Below are positions 62,053-64,000 of a DNA stretch of 64,000 nucleotides, one piece after another. Both the position numbers and the translations under genes were made by a program. The DNA lies in the NCBI RefSeq assembly GCF_002198115.1, contig NZ_NGNR01000001.1, forward strand, positions 624,369 to 688,368, read 5' to 3'. The notes beneath the pieces are model-generated. The model ran no database searches. It had not been told where the DNA came from and saw only the letters and a list, made by a program, of their open reading frames with translations. Within the stretch, counting starts at the first letter, position 1, and every line of letters begins with the position of its first letter. The DNA comes from Robiginitalea sediminis (lineage in GTDB: Bacteria; Bacteroidota; Bacteroidia; Flavobacteriales; Flavobacteriaceae).

Positions 62053-63780
62053 TTATGTCAAATTCAAGAAGCTGGATGGATTATAAATGGATATTTGTTT
62101 CCAAATATCGTTAGGCAATAGATTCTTCATATCAATCCAATACGCCTTCTCGGTCTTATGGTTCCGCACCACATAAAAGTCCGTCCCAAAGAGCACCCGG
62201 TCCTGGATTTTGGGCCGGGATAATAATTCGGAGAGCAGACTGAGGTACTGATTGTTGTGGGCCGTATAACTGATGTCGGAATAAATATTTTCGAACTCGA
62301 TAATCATAGACGTAATCAGGCTAAACCAGTCCGTATAATGCCAATGATTATAGCGTTTGGAATAATTCAAGAGATCTGCCCTTAATTGGAGTCCTTGCTG
62401 TGGATCGGAAAGCACTTCGTTGGCTTCTCGCTGCCGGTCCTTTTCCAGGAAATCATCCCAGTTTTCGGATCCGCCATAATGTGCAAAGTTGATCTTCAAG
62501 TGGGATAAATCCCGTTCCAGCTTCCCATCGGCATAACCAAAAAGGGCGTTCAATTTAGGGTCTGCATAGACGTTCAGGACCCGCATTAAAAATTCAGGCA
62601 TCAACAGGCAGCAATAGTTCAAGGGGTGGGTGAAGTTGGCCTGGAAGTCTTTGTTTTTGACTTGCTGAAGGCGCAACTGCTCCATCTTGGCGTCACCATT
62701 ATTACAATCCTTGCAAATAGCTTCTTCGAAGATGGGGTGTCGGTCCCATTCTTTCTTTTTGGGGCCTCTATAAAAGATGGGCCCAACCGAGCAATGCGTG
62801 GTTATAGGGATGCTATTCTGGGCACAGTAAAGCCAAAGCGGCAGTAGTTCCCTGTCGAAGGGATAGTACCCTAAGGCCGGATAGATTTTGATGCCTACCG
62901 CACCACCTTCCAAATAGGTTTTGAGCATGCACGCTTTTAGCTCGATCTTTTCCGGATTTGTGGCATCGAAGTCGAAGAAGGGCTGCTCCTGATCTTGTGT
63001 TGCAATCCGCCGGGGGTCCACAAACACGAAAGGGAATAAGGTCTCTTTATGGGATGCTCGTAGTTTTAGCAGGGCATTCATCTGCTCCAGGTAGGATTCT
63101 CTTACCGGGCCGGCCTCCATAAATTCCATATCCATAGGAAGTACCACAAACTTGGTATCCGGGGGGTACTGTCCTTTAAGCCTTCCAAAAATACTCCCCT
63201 GATTTTCGTAGTTGGCAAAGCGGATAATCTCCTGATAGCGCAAAATGAAGGCAATCCGCTCTTTCCCTACAAGACGTTTCAGCAGTACGAGGCCAATCTT
63301 TCCCAGCCCAACCCGTATAAAGTCAAAGATCAGGGAAAGCGCCAGAAGGATTAAAAACAGATTCCACCTGTTTTCGAATTGGTAGAGGTAGGGTTCCACA
63401 AAGCTGAAAACACCTCCAACGAGTTCATTTACCCCTGTGTTAGAGATCCAGGGCTTTACAAACGCATAGGAGTAATAGAAAAAAAGGGCCCAGGCCAGGA
63501 TACGGATGAGGTTCTTCCCGAAGCGCAAAATGGGATTTCGCACTACCCGGATTTTTGCCAGGTATACCCGCCACCTTCGGTTTCTTTGGGTGTAGGTAAA
63601 ATAATCGGCCGGATGTTGATATAACCCTTTTAGGTTTTCGGCAAACCAACTCGTTTTAATCCACTTGTAAAACGGCCAGGGCACAAATTGCCGCGCGATG
63701 TGTTCCGGAACATGGTCCTTAGTAAAGATGTGCGTGTGCACATTGAAAAAGGCCGAATCTTCCCCCGGTTTAGAAGACAT
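62053..63780 (-). CDS. Membrane-embedded amidohydrolase-like protein
   Basis: 575 aa. The amidohydrolase-2 metal motif FNVHTHIF (H15, H17) opens the protein, followed by an unusual insert (about 80-180) with two predicted membrane helices (IRILAWALFFYYSYAFV and LFLILLALSLIFDFI). The TIM-barrel then resumes: FVVLPMDMEFM, GGAVGIKIYPALGYYPFDRE, IPITTHCSVG (metal His), INFAHYGGSENWDDF and RVLFGTDFYVVRNH (metal Asp). Thus the metal site appears complete though split by membrane segments. The substrate is unknown; the lipoprotein gene follows after 35 bases. Confidence 0.8.
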   Translation of the reverse strand: MSSKPGEDSAFFNVHTHIFTKDHVPEHIARQFVPWPFYKWIKTSWFAENLKGLYQHPADYFTYTQRNRRWRVYLAKIRVVRNPILRFGKNLIRILAWALFFYYSYAFVKPWISNTGVNELVGGVFSFVEPYLYQFENRWNLFLILLALSLIFDFIRVGLGKIGLVLLKRLVGKERIAFILRYQEIIRFANYENQGSIFGRLKGQYPPDTKFVVLPMDMEFMEAGPVRESYLEQMNALLKLRASHKETLFPFVFVDPRRIATQDQEQPFFDFDATNPEKIELKACMLKTYLEGGAVGIKIYPALGYYPFDRELLPLWLYCAQNSIPITTHCSVGPIFYRGPKKKEWDRHPIFEEAICKDCNNGDAKMEQLRLQQVKNKDFQANFTHPLNYCCLLMPEFLMRVLNVYADPKLNALFGYADGKLERDLSHLKINFAHYGGSENWDDFLEKDRQREANEVLSDPQQGLQLRADLLNYSKRYNHWHYTDWFSLITSMIIEFENIYSDISYTAHNNQYLSLLSELLSRPKIQDRVLFGTDFYVVRNHKTEKAYWIDMKNLLPNDIWKQISIYNPSSFLNLT

Positions 63781-63962
63781 GGTGGTTGGTTGTTTTTGGT
63801 TGGGGGAACTAGACGAACCTCTACAAGATAGGAAAATTCGCTCTTGGATTCACGTTGCAGCTGCATATGCTATCTTCCCGAAGGGGAGATCTAGGAAAAT
63901 AGTATCGCGCGAATACGCTACTTTTAGCGAAAACAGACCAAGGTCATCTTTCCCGTGCAACC

Positions 63963-64000
63963 ATGCTCGAAGTCCTGAACAATATCAAATACACCTTCGA
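63963..64000 (+). CDS. Start of a gene cut by window end
   Basis: An ATG opens MLEVLNNIKYTF, running out of the window. A -7-like box TACTTTTA (63919-63926) lies 36 bases upstream, compatible with a real gene. Twelve residues are too few to identify it. Confidence 0.35.
   Translation, partial: MLEVLNNIKYTF

Overview
The window looks like chromosomal DNA of a marine-type, GC-rich Flavobacteriaceae (Bacteroidota; a Robiginitalea-like lineage is my inference). Pointers are the gliding lipoprotein GldH, TrhO and RicT of flavobacterial type, the three-subunit type-B succinate dehydrogenase, HU/CCDC81-SPOR and sigma/anti-sigma-OMP gene pairs, secreted BNR/VPS10-fold proteins, the absence of clear Shine-Dalgarno sequences and repeated TAnnTTTG (-7) promoter boxes.

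Bases 1-23200 are mostly housekeeping. They hold an aldo/keto reductase (cut by the window edge), a thioesterase, a SPOR protein, dprA, trpS, plsC, an ECF sigma factor with a membrane partner, a small lipoprotein, recA, trhO, and ricT-gldH-PBP1A. Next come a CoA-transferase operon (scoA/scoB) split by a four-helix-bundle cassette flanked by inverted repeats, a GNAT enzyme, a serine hydrolase, an aminotransferase and sdhCAB.

Bases 23300-43600 are GC-rich and mainly secreted or catabolic. They hold a RimK/AstE-like pair, a PepSY protein, two large secreted BNR/VPS10 proteins, an Xaa-Pro aminopeptidase, a GH30 glycosidase, an agmatinase-like enzyme, a P1 peptidase, and a DUF1080-Gfo/Idh/MocA pair probably acting on 3-keto sugars. 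A structured non-coding repeat element of about 530 bp lies at 40882-41410.

Bases 43600-64000 are accessory. An AT-rich orphan gene (43640-44359) precedes a GC-rich TPR histidine kinase/response regulator pair. From about 47100 to 62040 the DNA is AT-rich and reads as a defence island. It has a two-gene unit on the minus strand: an SF1 (RecD/Pif1-like) helicase and a STAND NTPase with a putative N-terminal HEPN nuclease motif. Next is a type I restriction-modification operon with the order hsdR-hsdS-hsdS-(PrrC-like ABC/anticodon-nuclease candidate)-hsdM. An unusual lipoprotein and an amidohydrolase with an internal pair of membrane helices end the window.

The best candidates for undescribed biology are the HEPN-STAND/helicase pair, the latent RNase candidate inside a type I R-M operon with two specificity subunits, and the four-helix-bundle cassette inside the scoAB operon.
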